Assembly (NCBI GenBank): GCA_903910585.1
Contig: CAIWAH010000048.1
Location: 1-64,000 of the forward strand
Reading direction: 5' to 3'
DNA length: 64,000 bases
Source: an uncultured Verrucomicrobiota bacterium
GTDB lineage: Bacteria > Verrucomicrobiota > Verrucomicrobiia > Limisphaerales > UBA9464
Part shown: positions 26,073 through 34,324 of the stretch, in pieces
How the letters are laid out: every line of letters begins with the position of its first letter
How positions within the stretch are numbered: position 1 is the stretch's first letter
Translations under genes and position numbers: made by a program
The notes under the pieces: generated by a model
What the model saw: only the letters and a program-made list of their open reading frames with translations
The model's database searches: none
What the model was told of the DNA's origin: nothing

Positions 26073-26309
26073 GCCCGAACTCCGGTGTAAACTTTCGCAC
26101 CAGCGCCACGTGGCAGGCCAACAGCCGGCGACAAGTCAGCCCAGGGCAACGCCGTGGGTAGCCGGTCCGAATCCGCGGCAGCCCTGAAAGGGCGACCCAC
26201 TTTGCCCCGCCCTTTCAGGGCTTCGATTTCATGCGCAACAGCTTACCCAGGACGCTGCCCTCGGCTGGCTTGTCCCGCTCCTTCAGAGCTTCAGCATCGG
26301 AGTTCGGGC
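26073..26309. repeat. MITE-like palindromic repeat, copy C (complete form)
   Basis: The clearest copy, about 237 bases. It begins GCCCGAACTCCG and ends CGGAGTTCGGGC, an exact 12-base terminal inverted repeat. Inside are GGCAGGCCAACAGCC, CAGCCCAGGGCAACGCC, GCCCTGAAAGGGCG, CCGCCCTTTCAGGGC and a GCTCCTTCAGAGC hairpin. It is in inverted orientation relative to copy A: its left end is the reverse complement of A's right end. No reading frame is worth calling. It lies between the stop of the 25.5-kb gene and a short coding remnant. Confidence 0.8.
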
Positions 26310-26364
26310 TGAACCGGAGGAGGCGAACTCCGCCCAGCCGATCGCGGCAAGGTCCGGATCGCGC

Positions 26365-26474
26365 TCACTCCCCCGGCGTCTTCTTCGGCGCCAGCGGGTT
26401 GAGCGGCACTTTGGGATTGTTCTGGGCGAAGTAGCTCAGCGACCAGTCGGTCGGGAACAGCGCCACCCAGTTGC
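26365..26474 (-). pseudogene. C-terminal coding remnant, possibly release factor 3
   Basis: About 36 codons ending in TGA at 26365-26367 read GNWVALFPTDWSLSYFAQNN then a Pro/Lys-rich tail. This looks like the last segment of a protein: a strand, an amphipathic helix and a disordered end. It has no start, and a TGA lies a few codons upstream in the same frame. The VALFPTDWSLSYFAQNNP pattern resembles the C-terminus of RF3 proteins. It would then be the missing end of the truncated prfC at 18354-19211, although it lies on the wrong side for a simple insertion. The RF3 identity is tentative. Confidence 0.4.
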
Positions 26475-26773
26475 CGTCGTTTGGCGGCAAGATCCCGTCA
26501 CATCAACCCTTCGTTGGCACCGGAGAGCTGGCGGCGGAAATTTGGCGCCAGCGCGAGGTTCTTCCGGGCGTCGGACGACATTCCGTCGTCGGCATGCGGA
26601 GAAACAGGAGACGGACGCACCAACCGTCGGAGTGGCTCCGATCACTGGAGGAACCTCCCGACCGAACCGGCCGCTTGACCGGGCTGGCGGGAAAAACCTA
26701 GTTTCCCGCCTCTTTGCCAGCCGCCAACGCCGCGGCCGGCGCGTCTAACAAGCATTTCGAAAGGCCAGTTACA

Positions 26774-28111
26774 GTGAACGTTTCCGTCGAAAATCTCGGT
26801 CCGTGCAAAAAGCTCCTCCGCGTCGAGGTGCCGGTCGAAAAGGTCAACGCCGCCTTTGACGAAGTATTGGGCGCATTCCAGAAGCAGGCCTCCCTGCCCG
26901 GCTTCCGGCCCGGCAAGGCCCCGAAGCATCTGGTGGTGAAATCCTACGACGGACGCATCCAGGAGGAGACCCGCAAACGCCTGTTCGACGAATCCTACCG
27001 CCAGGCGACGCAGGACCAGAAGCTCCGCGTGATCGTGACGCTGAACGTGGAGGAACTGTCCTTTGCACGCGGCCAGGCGTTTTCCTACGCGGTGACCCTG
27101 GAGCATTCGCCGGAGTTCGGGCTGCCGAGCTACAAGGGGCTGAAGGCCCGCCGCGAGCTGGCCACCGCCACCGACGCCGATGTCGAGCGCGCCATGAACA
27201 TCCTCCGGGACCAGCAGGCCCGCTTCAACGACGTGCAGCGCGAGGCCGCCGTGGGCGACGCGGTCGTGGTCAACTATTCGGGCACGTGCGAGGGCAAGCC
27301 GATCACCGAGTTCAACGCCACGGCGACGGGACTGACCTCCAAGCAGAACACCTGGATCCTGATCGGCGAAGGCCAGTTCATCCCGGGTTTCACCGAACAG
27401 CTCGTGGGCGCCAAGGCCGGCGACAAGCGCACGGTGACCATCACCTTCCCGGCCGAGTTCGTGATCAAGGAAGTGGCCGGCAAGCAGGGCGTCTTCGAGG
27501 TCGAGATCACCGGCGTGAAGGAAAAGGCGCTGCCGGTCGTGGATGAGGCCTTTGCGAAGGGCTTTGGGGCCGAGAGCGTCGAGCAGCTGGTCCAGGGCAT
27601 CCGCCGTGACCTGCAGAACGAACTGGATTTCCGCTCCAAGCGCGCGGTCCGCGACCAACTGCTCAAGCAGCTGCTCGAACAGGTGGCCATTGAGCTGCCG
27701 GAGAGCGTGGTGGCGAGCGAAACCCGCAGCCTGATCTACAACATCGTCAACGAGAACCAGCGCCGGGGCGTCGCCAAGGAGATCATCGAGGGCAAGAAGG
27801 ACGAGATTTTCCAGAGCGCGAACACCAGCGCGAAGGACCGGGTGAAGGCGGCCTTCATCCTCAACCAGATCGCGGTCGCCGAGAAGATCTCGGTGGACCA
27901 GAAGGAGCTGACCCAGCGGATCCTCCAGCTCGCCCAGCAGAACAACGTGAAGCCGGAGCAGATGGTGAAGACGCTGCAGGAGCGGAACCAGTTCCCCGAA
28001 CTGCAGCAGGACATTCTCACCGGCAAGGTGCTCGACTGGCTCGAACTGAACGGCCAGATCGAGGACGTGGTGGCCGGCATCCCGACCCCGGCGTCCGCGC
28101 CGGCGGCCTGA
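26774..28111 (+). CDS. tig: Trigger factor (ribosome-associated chaperone)
   Basis: Ribosome-bound folding chaperone and prolyl isomerase, 445 residues from GTG 26774; a TTG at 26714 in frame would add 20 non-conserved residues. The N-terminal ribosome-binding domain (about 1-115) has the tail signature GFRPGKAPKHLV, although the canonical GFRxGKxP loop precedes by variation only. An FKBP-type PPIase domain (about 160-250; AVVVNYSGTCEGKPI, PGFTEQLVGAKAGDKR) and the helical C-terminal arms (about 260-430) follow. A strong terminator stands 27 bases downstream. The bases 26475-26773 upstream hold nothing I recognise beyond a weak AAAGG before the start. Confidence 0.95.
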   Translation: MNVSVENLGPCKKLLRVEVPVEKVNAAFDEVLGAFQKQASLPGFRPGKAPKHLVVKSYDGRIQEETRKRLFDESYRQATQDQKLRVIVTLNVEELSFARGQAFSYAVTLEHSPEFGLPSYKGLKARRELATATDADVERAMNILRDQQARFNDVQREAAVGDAVVVNYSGTCEGKPITEFNATATGLTSKQNTWILIGEGQFIPGFTEQLVGAKAGDKRTVTITFPAEFVIKEVAGKQGVFEVEITGVKEKALPVVDEAFAKGFGAESVEQLVQGIRRDLQNELDFRSKRAVRDQLLKQLLEQVAIELPESVVASETRSLIYNIVNENQRRGVAKEIIEGKKDEIFQSANTSAKDRVKAAFILNQIAVAEKISVDQKELTQRILQLAQQNNVKPEQMVKTLQERNQFPELQQDILTGKVLDWLELNGQIEDVVAGIPTPASAPAA

Positions 28112-28137
28112 AGCATTCACCGGACATTTGCGTGAAG

Positions 28138-28170
28138 ACGGCGGCCCTCCGGGGCCGCCGTTTTCGTTTT
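28138..28170 (+). terminator. Rho-independent terminator of tig
   Basis: ACGGCGGCC (28138-28146) pairs with GGCCGCCGT (28153-28161) around a six-base loop. It is followed by TTTTCGTTTT. A nine-pair GC-rich stem with a T tract, 27 bases after the trigger factor stop, is a textbook intrinsic terminator. Confidence 0.88.
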
Positions 28171-28306
28171 GCCACCACAGACGGCGGTCACAGTGGTCCC
28201 CATCGTCCGGACCCTGAGCTTCAGTGCCAACTTTCCGGCCCAAGTCGCAACCGCTTTGCGGGTCAGGCAAAGAAGCACACGGGGCGTGTCCCACGCCAAC
28301 GGCCCC

Positions 28307-30580
28307 TCACGGCTTCTCGATGAAGCCGTGGTAGAGGCCCAGGTAGTAGGGCAGGAGGAACACGGTGCCGCTGCCCAGGACGTTGCCGGAGCCGCCGTAG
28401 TCGAGGTCCCAAGGGTCGGTGTTCCAGTGATTGAAATGGCGGTTCTCGACGGGCAGCACCTTCCCGTTGGTGCGGTGACCGCGGCCGCTGTCCTCGGGAT
28501 CATAGAGGTCCTTGGACTTCTGCTTGGGCAGCTTGACCACGTCGAGGCGATGGGAGTTGCGGTGCGCCCAGTTGAGGCGGTCGAGCGGGAATCCGCGCAG
28601 CGTGGCGAGGGACTCCTCCTGCCAGCCGGCCCACGGTTCGACCGGGAACTGGCCCCACACGTTGGTGATTTTCTGGCCGCGGCCGTGAACGGCGAAGGCG
28701 AAGTTGAAGAACGGGTTCAGCTCGGGCGCCTCGTTGGCCCAGTAGGCGTAGAAGGAATAGCGGGCGCTGTTCAGCAGGGCCGGGTCCTGCGCGTAGCGGA
28801 GCAGGTTGTAGAAGCACATCACCGCCATCTCGTCGTCGGAGTGGTTTCCGGAGCCGGGTCCGTATTGGACCTTGGGGAACATCAGGTTCTGGCCGTAGCC
28901 GTGCTTCTTCACCAGCTCGCCGGCGAGGGCGTGATACTTGGCGTCGCCGGTGACGTGCCCGGCCACGGAAAGGTAGCTGAGAATGCTGAGCGCATTCAGG
29001 CCGCGCTCGGCCCACCAGCGGGGATCGCCGTTCATGGCCTCGGGGGAGTAGACGCCCCATCGCGTCGGCTTGCCGTCGTGGTCGGTCAGGGTGAATCCGT
29101 GGGTCACCAGATGATCGGTCAGGTCGCGGACGACTTCGCGCACGCGTTCCTTCTCTGCCGGCGTTTCGGCGACGAGGTCAAAATAGAGCGGGTAGAAGAA
29201 GTAATGCCCGTCGAGTTCGTCACTGCTGGTGTCGGATTTCCAATACCACTTCCCGTCGGCGCTCTTTGGCCAGCGCGGTTCATACACCTTCCACAACCCG
29301 TCGCGCTTGGCCTCCTCGCGGTCGCCCTCGATGCGGCCAATATTCGGGTCGCGCCATTCGATGGGACGGATGGTGCGGGCGACGTAGCCCTTGGGCGGCG
29401 CATGGGGTCCGCCCTGCGTCACCTTCTGGAGAAAGCGCAGCGCCTCGAACGCATGGGTGGCGCGTTCACGGGCTTTGGCATCTTTGGTCGCGCCGTAGGC
29501 AAAGCACTCGCCGGCGCCATACATGGCGGTCCACAGACCGTCGTTGTCGGAGTCGTCGGGCGAGGCGGTGGACTTGTCCGCGACGGTCTTCAACGGCGCC
29601 TCGGCCGTGTAGCCGAACGGCGTGCGCTTCACGTAGCGCTCGATCTCGCCCTCATAGAACTCGGCCTTCTCCGCGAAGGTCATGGTCGGCCGCTCGATCA
29701 CCCCGAGCCCGCCGGCCGTCGCCAGCCACGCCCGCCCCGCCGTGTCCACCGCCGCCGCCCGCACATCGTCGTGCGGCAGCCAGCGCTGGCCTTGCCGATA
29801 GTGGAAATCCTGGCCGTCCCAGCGGATCACGCCGAGATGCGTCGTGAACCACACTTCGTCGCCCTCGCCGGTCGCGATGCCCGTGAAATCGTTCCACGGC
29901 AGCCCGTCCTTGCCTTCGTAGAACCTCCAGCCTTGGGCGGTCTGGCAACCGACGCCCGCCTTCGTGGCGAACCACAGTCGGCCCGCATTGTCGAAACCCA
30001 CACCCAGCACGTCGTTCACCGCCCAGGCGCGGCCCAACCCGTCGAACACATCCAGCTTGGCCCAGCCATTGTCCACGCGCCGGAACAGTCCGCCGCCGGA
30101 GGCCACCACGACGTCCCCGGCCGGACTCGCGGCCAGCTGGTTCACGGTCCATTTGCTCGGCCAGCCCTGGGAAACGAGGCGACCATCCTGCACGAGGTAA
30201 GGATCGCCTGCGGTGACGAGCCAGACGCCCTTGGGCGTGCGGACCAGCTGCTTCACCGATTTCCACGGCAACGCCACGGTGACGTTCCGGCCGCGATTGT
30301 CGGTGAGCGTGAATTCGGCGTCGGACTTCGGCGCGAGCGCTGCCAGCGGCGTCCACTGGCCGTCGCGAATTTCACCCCAGCGCCCGCCGGCAAACACCCG
30401 GTGGCGTCCGTCCGCCGCGAGGTCGAGCAACTGGATATCGGGGGCCGGCAGTCCGTTCGTCTGCGTCAGCCGCCGGGCGATCTCCTGGCGGAACTTCTGG
30501 GGCGCCGGTGTGAGGTCGGCAGCCAGCAGGGCGAATCCGGTGAGACCGGCGACAAGGGCAAGACAGGTGCGGGAGCGCAT
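28307..30580 (-). CDS. Two-component-regulator-propeller protein with helical glycosidase-like domain
   Basis: Secreted protein of 757 residues with a signal peptide (about 1-21). Residues about 50-310 contain propeller repeats of the two-component-regulator type (for example GVWLVTAGDPYLVQDG, GRLWFATKAGVGCQ, DEVWFTTHLGVIRWDGQDF and GRAWLATAGGLGVIE). The remaining 440 residues are mostly helical with many aromatic residues (LWTAMYGAGECFAYGA, YFFYPLYFDLVAE, GSGNHSDDEMAVMCFYNLLRY, WNTDPWDLDYGGSG). This suggests an (alpha/alpha)6 toroid like polysaccharide lyases or unsaturated glucuronyl hydrolases. There is no histidine-kinase or DNA-binding part. A carbohydrate-related role is inferred; no catalytic pair is identified. 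Confidence 0.75.
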   Translation of the reverse strand: MRSRTCLALVAGLTGFALLAADLTPAPQKFRQEIARRLTQTNGLPAPDIQLLDLAADGRHRVFAGGRWGEIRDGQWTPLAALAPKSDAEFTLTDNRGRNVTVALPWKSVKQLVRTPKGVWLVTAGDPYLVQDGRLVSQGWPSKWTVNQLAASPAGDVVVASGGGLFRRVDNGWAKLDVFDGLGRAWAVNDVLGVGFDNAGRLWFATKAGVGCQTAQGWRFYEGKDGLPWNDFTGIATGEGDEVWFTTHLGVIRWDGQDFHYRQGQRWLPHDDVRAAAVDTAGRAWLATAGGLGVIERPTMTFAEKAEFYEGEIERYVKRTPFGYTAEAPLKTVADKSTASPDDSDNDGLWTAMYGAGECFAYGATKDAKARERATHAFEALRFLQKVTQGGPHAPPKGYVARTIRPIEWRDPNIGRIEGDREEAKRDGLWKVYEPRWPKSADGKWYWKSDTSSDELDGHYFFYPLYFDLVAETPAEKERVREVVRDLTDHLVTHGFTLTDHDGKPTRWGVYSPEAMNGDPRWWAERGLNALSILSYLSVAGHVTGDAKYHALAGELVKKHGYGQNLMFPKVQYGPGSGNHSDDEMAVMCFYNLLRYAQDPALLNSARYSFYAYWANEAPELNPFFNFAFAVHGRGQKITNVWGQFPVEPWAGWQEESLATLRGFPLDRLNWAHRNSHRLDVVKLPKQKSKDLYDPEDSGRGHRTNGKVLPVENRHFNHWNTDPWDLDYGGSGNVLGSGTVFLLPYYLGLYHGFIEKP

Positions 30581-30696
30581 GAGCGGGGCGGAACAGCGGA
30601 CGACAGCGTGGCGGCGGAATTCAGCGGCGGGCAGTCCCTTGTTCGCGGGACCGGAGCGGCGGTTGGGCGCACGCTGCCGCCTCGGTCGGCAGCCGC

Positions 30697-31320
30697 TCAC
30701 GCCGGCTGCAGTTCCCGGGGACGAATCTGGAACCGGCCCCCGGGCACAGGACGGGATGGGATCGACGACGCCGGATGGCGGCCGCGGCGACGGCTCATTT
30801 CCTCGCCGATTGCCCTCAGTTCGCCCCGGGACAGGATGCGCACTGCCAACGGAAACACCTCCCCATCCTCCAGCGCGATGTGCTGCGAATACATTTCCGC
30901 CAAGGCGGCCACCATCCGGCAGAACAGATGATGGTCGTCCGCCTCGAGGTGTCCCCGTTCCAGCCAGCGCTGTCCGAGCAGGTCCACCAGTTCGTGCCGG
31001 GGCCGCGCCGCCGCGTGGTCCGATTCCAAGGCCGCGAGACGGTGCATCGCGGCGATCGCCAGGGGATGGGTCGCGTGGCGCATGCGGGGAAACAGCGACT
31101 CCTCCTCGTCCGCCAGGTGGGCCGGCACCGATTCCCGGAAGTATCGCAGGGCCAGGGCGAGAACGTCCCGGTCATGATCGCCCAGCTCCGCATCGGCCGG
31201 CCGGGCGGCATAGACGGCGAGGACGTGGAGGCAGCGTTCAATCCGCCGATGGCATTCGGCGAGCAGGTCGAGCGGGCGGCCCAGGGAAGAACTCGGCGGC
31301 ATTCCGGTGGTCAGCGGCAT
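30697..31320 (-). CDS. Hemerythrin-domain protein
   Basis: Protein of 207 residues from ATG 31320, preceded by GGAGA. A four-helix hemerythrin/HHE domain (about 15-170) carries the likely di-iron ligands: His in AECHRRIERCLHVL, HLADEEESLFPRM (H-x-x-x-E), LESDHAAAR and YSQHIALEDGEVFPLA (H-x-x-x-E). Such proteins bind O2 or NO or repair iron centres. The roughly 35-residue tail is Arg/Pro-rich and probably disordered. The gene is divergent from the S8 protease gene, with 244 bases of shared upstream region; no clear operator is visible there. Confidence 0.92.
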   Translation of the reverse strand: MPLTTGMPPSSSLGRPLDLLAECHRRIERCLHVLAVYAARPADAELGDHDRDVLALALRYFRESVPAHLADEEESLFPRMRHATHPLAIAAMHRLAALESDHAAARPRHELVDLLGQRWLERGHLEADDHHLFCRMVAALAEMYSQHIALEDGEVFPLAVRILSRGELRAIGEEMSRRRGRHPASSIPSRPVPGGRFQIRPRELQPA

Positions 31321-31564
31321 GGCAGTGTCTCCGGGAAAACGTTGAAGGTCGGCCCGCGGAAGCCTGAACCGTCCCATGCTTCTGCCGGATTGGCTGTCAC
31401 CGTGAACCGTCGCCAAGGAATTGGCAGGCCCGAACGTTTTCCGTTCCTTGCCCATCGCTGCCCGCCGCTTGGCTGGTCCGGCGGTCTCCCAAACCCGTTC
31501 CGCAATCGCCGGCGGCCGGACAATCGCCCGTGACAGGTGCGGGGTCGGTTGCCACGTTCACAAC

Positions 31565-34231
31565 GTGAATCGCCCGCTCCACCTGCCGCTCCTCGCCACG
31601 TTCGCCTTGCTGGCAGGCGCCGAAAACCTGCACCTGCGGGCCCCGTTTGCGATCGAAGTGGAGTTGCCGTCGGGCTCGGCTGTTGCGCGGTCAGCCCTCC
31701 CGGATCCGGAAAGCGAATGGCTGGAGCTGACGGTGAATGGTTCCGAAACATGGGAGTTTGGCCGGCACTTGGCGCTGGAGTGTTCCCCGGAAACCGATCG
31801 CACGAACCTGCTGGCGGAGCTTGGGCTCCAAGTGATCCGCGAGGTCACTCCTCGGCTGGTGCTGTTGGACGCGGGTTCTCCCCGGCGGGCGCTGAAGCTG
31901 GCGGCCGAACTGGCCGCGATGCCCGGTGTCCGTTCCGCCCTGCCCGTCTGCCGCCGTCCGGCCAGCCTTGGCTTCGCCTACGCACCGGCTCCGAACGACG
32001 ACTTCTTCCCGGGCCAGGTCGCGAACGTCCAGGGACAGTGGTATCTCGAAAACCGCGACCCGGAAACCGGCGCGTTGCTGGGCGCGGATGTGAATGCCCG
32101 CGGGGCGTGGGCTTTCACCCGCGGCTCGGGAATCGGCATCGCGGTTGGCGACGTGGGCATCGAACTCACCCATCCCGAGCTGTCCGAAGGGCTGCTCGGC
32201 ATGCCGCATTTCAATTTCGGCAGCGGCCAGCCCACGGGCACCCCGGTGGCTTCCGGCAGCACCGGAGCCCACGGGACTTCGTGCGCGGGGCTGATCGCCG
32301 GCACCGCCAACAATGTGCTCGGCATGAGCGGACTCGCGCCGGAAGCGCAGCTCGCCAGCTGGGTGGTGTTCCGCAACAACGGCCGGCTGGCGGCGGACGA
32401 TGCCTTGGCCACGATGTATGCGACCTCGCCCGAGCTGATCAGCGTGCAAAACCACAGTTGGGGCAATGCGACGGCCCGTCAGCTCGGCCCCACCGCCTTG
32501 GAACACACCGGCATTGAGACCGCCTGGCGGGATGGCCGGGGCGGACTGGGGACGGTGCTCGTCCGCATCGCCGGCAACGGGCGCACGACCGTCTTCAACG
32601 CCAACGACGACGGCTGGGCCAATGATCCGCTCGCCCTCTGCGTCGCCGCCGTCGGCCCCACCGGACGGGCGGCCAGCTACAGTTCGACCGGCGCGTGCAT
32701 TCTGCTCGCGGCCCCCGGTGGCGATTACGAGACCGGCGGGCTGTTCACCACCGACCTCACCTCCTTCAGCGGCGCGAACCCGATCAGCTTCTTCCCGCCC
32801 TACGAGTATCTCAGCGATTACCGCTTCAACTCGCTCGGCATGATCGGCACCAGCGCCGCCGCCCCGCTGGTGAGCGCCGCCGCCGGCCTGATGCTTTCGG
32901 TCAATCCCGGCCTCACGGCGCGCGATGTCCAGCAGGTGCTCGCGCTGTCCGCCCGCCACTTCGATCTCGCCGACCCGTCGCTGGTTACCAACGCCGCCGG
33001 CCTCCGGGTCAGCCATCACACCGGTTTCGGCGTGCTGGATGCCGGGGAAGCGGTCCGGCTCGCCCAACGCTGGGTCAACCGGCCCGCGGCCACGACCGTG
33101 CGGATCACCAATGCCATTCCCGGCGCGATCGCGGACAGCCAGTTGCGGGTGGAACTCCGGCCAAACGGCGAACCAGCCAATACCCTTGCCTTCGTCGGTC
33201 TGCCCGGCACGGGGCCGCAGCCGGACTGGGAAATGCCCTTCGCCCGGCTAGTGGACCTGGGCGTGGCGACCAATGTCCCGGCGCAGAACCTCGCCGGCGC
33301 GGGCGCGCTGATCGAGCGCGGGGCGAATGATTTCACGGAGAAGCTGGGCCATGCCGCGGCGGCGGGCGCGACGTTCGCCGTGATCTACAACTATGCCGAA
33401 GGTTCGCCAGATTCCTGTCCGCCCGGCGAACAGCTTTGTCCGCTCGGCGGCACGGATTTCGCCCCCATTCCGGCCATCTTCGTCCGGCGCAGCGCGGGGC
33501 TGGCGCTGAAGGCGGCGGCCACCAACGCGGCGGCCGTGGGACGGCTGAGTGCGCGGGGGCTGGAACGGACCTTCACCGTCACGGAGTCGCTGTCCTGCGA
33601 ACACGTCCAGCTCCGGCTGCGCACCGGCCATCCGCTGCGCGGCGATCTCCGGGTGATCCTCACGTCGCCCACCGGCACCCGCAGCGTGCTGCAGACCTAC
33701 GGCACCGACACCAACGCCGGTCCCGCCGACTGGACCTATCTCAGCACCCAGCATTTCTTCGAACCGACTGCGGGCGAATGGCGCCTCAACGTGGTGGATG
33801 AAGGCGAGGGCGCGGACGGGCCTTTTCTCGACGCAGAGCTCATTCTCCACGGCGCGCCGATTGCCGACACCGACAGCGATGGGTTGGACGATGCCTGGGA
33901 ACAGACCCGCCTCGGTTCGCTCGCAGCCGGCGCGGGCGGGGACGCCGACGCCGACGGCTACTCGAACCTCCGCGAGTTCATCGCCGGCTCCGATCCACGG
34001 ACTCCGGAGCAGGCGCTCGCGCTGCGCTTCGACTTCTGGAATCCCACCGTCGTGCGCCTCAGTTGGCCGGGCCATCCCGGTCGCTTCCGGCTCTGGTCGG
34101 GCGAGGATCCCGCGAAGCTGACCGTGGCCGCGGAGCTCACCGGCACCTTTCCCGAAACCGTGTGGACCACTCCGGCGGCCAGTGCGGCCCGATTCTACCG
34201 GCTGGAACGGCTCACCGAATCGGCACCCTGA
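31565..34231 (+). CDS. Kexin-like S8 serine protease with PA and P domains
   Basis: Secreted subtilase of about 888 residues from GTG 31565, which gives a short signal peptide. A propeptide-like region (about 20-135) precedes the S8 domain. The catalytic residues are Asp in VGDVGIELTHPEL (about 194), His in GAHGTSCAGLIAG (about 235) and Ser in IGTSAAAPLVSAA (about 430), with the oxyanion Asn in RIAGNGR. A PA-like insert (about 575-670) and a proprotein-convertase P domain (about 660-770; LRGDLRVILTSPTGTRS) follow. The end carries two calcium-type motifs, DTDSDGLDDAWE and DADADGYSNLREF, and a beta tail. It probably processes other exported proteins. Confidence 0.92.
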   Translation: MNRPLHLPLLATFALLAGAENLHLRAPFAIEVELPSGSAVARSALPDPESEWLELTVNGSETWEFGRHLALECSPETDRTNLLAELGLQVIREVTPRLVLLDAGSPRRALKLAAELAAMPGVRSALPVCRRPASLGFAYAPAPNDDFFPGQVANVQGQWYLENRDPETGALLGADVNARGAWAFTRGSGIGIAVGDVGIELTHPELSEGLLGMPHFNFGSGQPTGTPVASGSTGAHGTSCAGLIAGTANNVLGMSGLAPEAQLASWVVFRNNGRLAADDALATMYATSPELISVQNHSWGNATARQLGPTALEHTGIETAWRDGRGGLGTVLVRIAGNGRTTVFNANDDGWANDPLALCVAAVGPTGRAASYSSTGACILLAAPGGDYETGGLFTTDLTSFSGANPISFFPPYEYLSDYRFNSLGMIGTSAAAPLVSAAAGLMLSVNPGLTARDVQQVLALSARHFDLADPSLVTNAAGLRVSHHTGFGVLDAGEAVRLAQRWVNRPAATTVRITNAIPGAIADSQLRVELRPNGEPANTLAFVGLPGTGPQPDWEMPFARLVDLGVATNVPAQNLAGAGALIERGANDFTEKLGHAAAAGATFAVIYNYAEGSPDSCPPGEQLCPLGGTDFAPIPAIFVRRSAGLALKAAATNAAAVGRLSARGLERTFTVTESLSCEHVQLRLRTGHPLRGDLRVILTSPTGTRSVLQTYGTDTNAGPADWTYLSTQHFFEPTAGEWRLNVVDEGEGADGPFLDAELILHGAPIADTDSDGLDDAWEQTRLGSLAAGAGGDADADGYSNLREFIAGSDPRTPEQALALRFDFWNPTVVRLSWPGHPGRFRLWSGEDPAKLTVAAELTGTFPETVWTTPAASAARFYRLERLTESAP

Positions 34232-34324
34232 TCGACCGGCGTCGCCGGTCGTCCCCACGCATCGGGCCATCGTCCCCCAAATCATGGCTGGCGAAGGCCG
34301 GGGTTCCGCCGCTTCCATGCGGGC

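Noticed and set aside
26475-26773. Small plus-strand frames before trigger factor
   Set aside because: Arg-rich, no ribosome-binding site, no recognisable motif; the interval is left as unassigned.
28169-30931. 920-codon plus-strand frame opposite the propeller/glycosidase gene
   Set aside because: Shadow of a real minus-strand gene; no start signal or family similarity.
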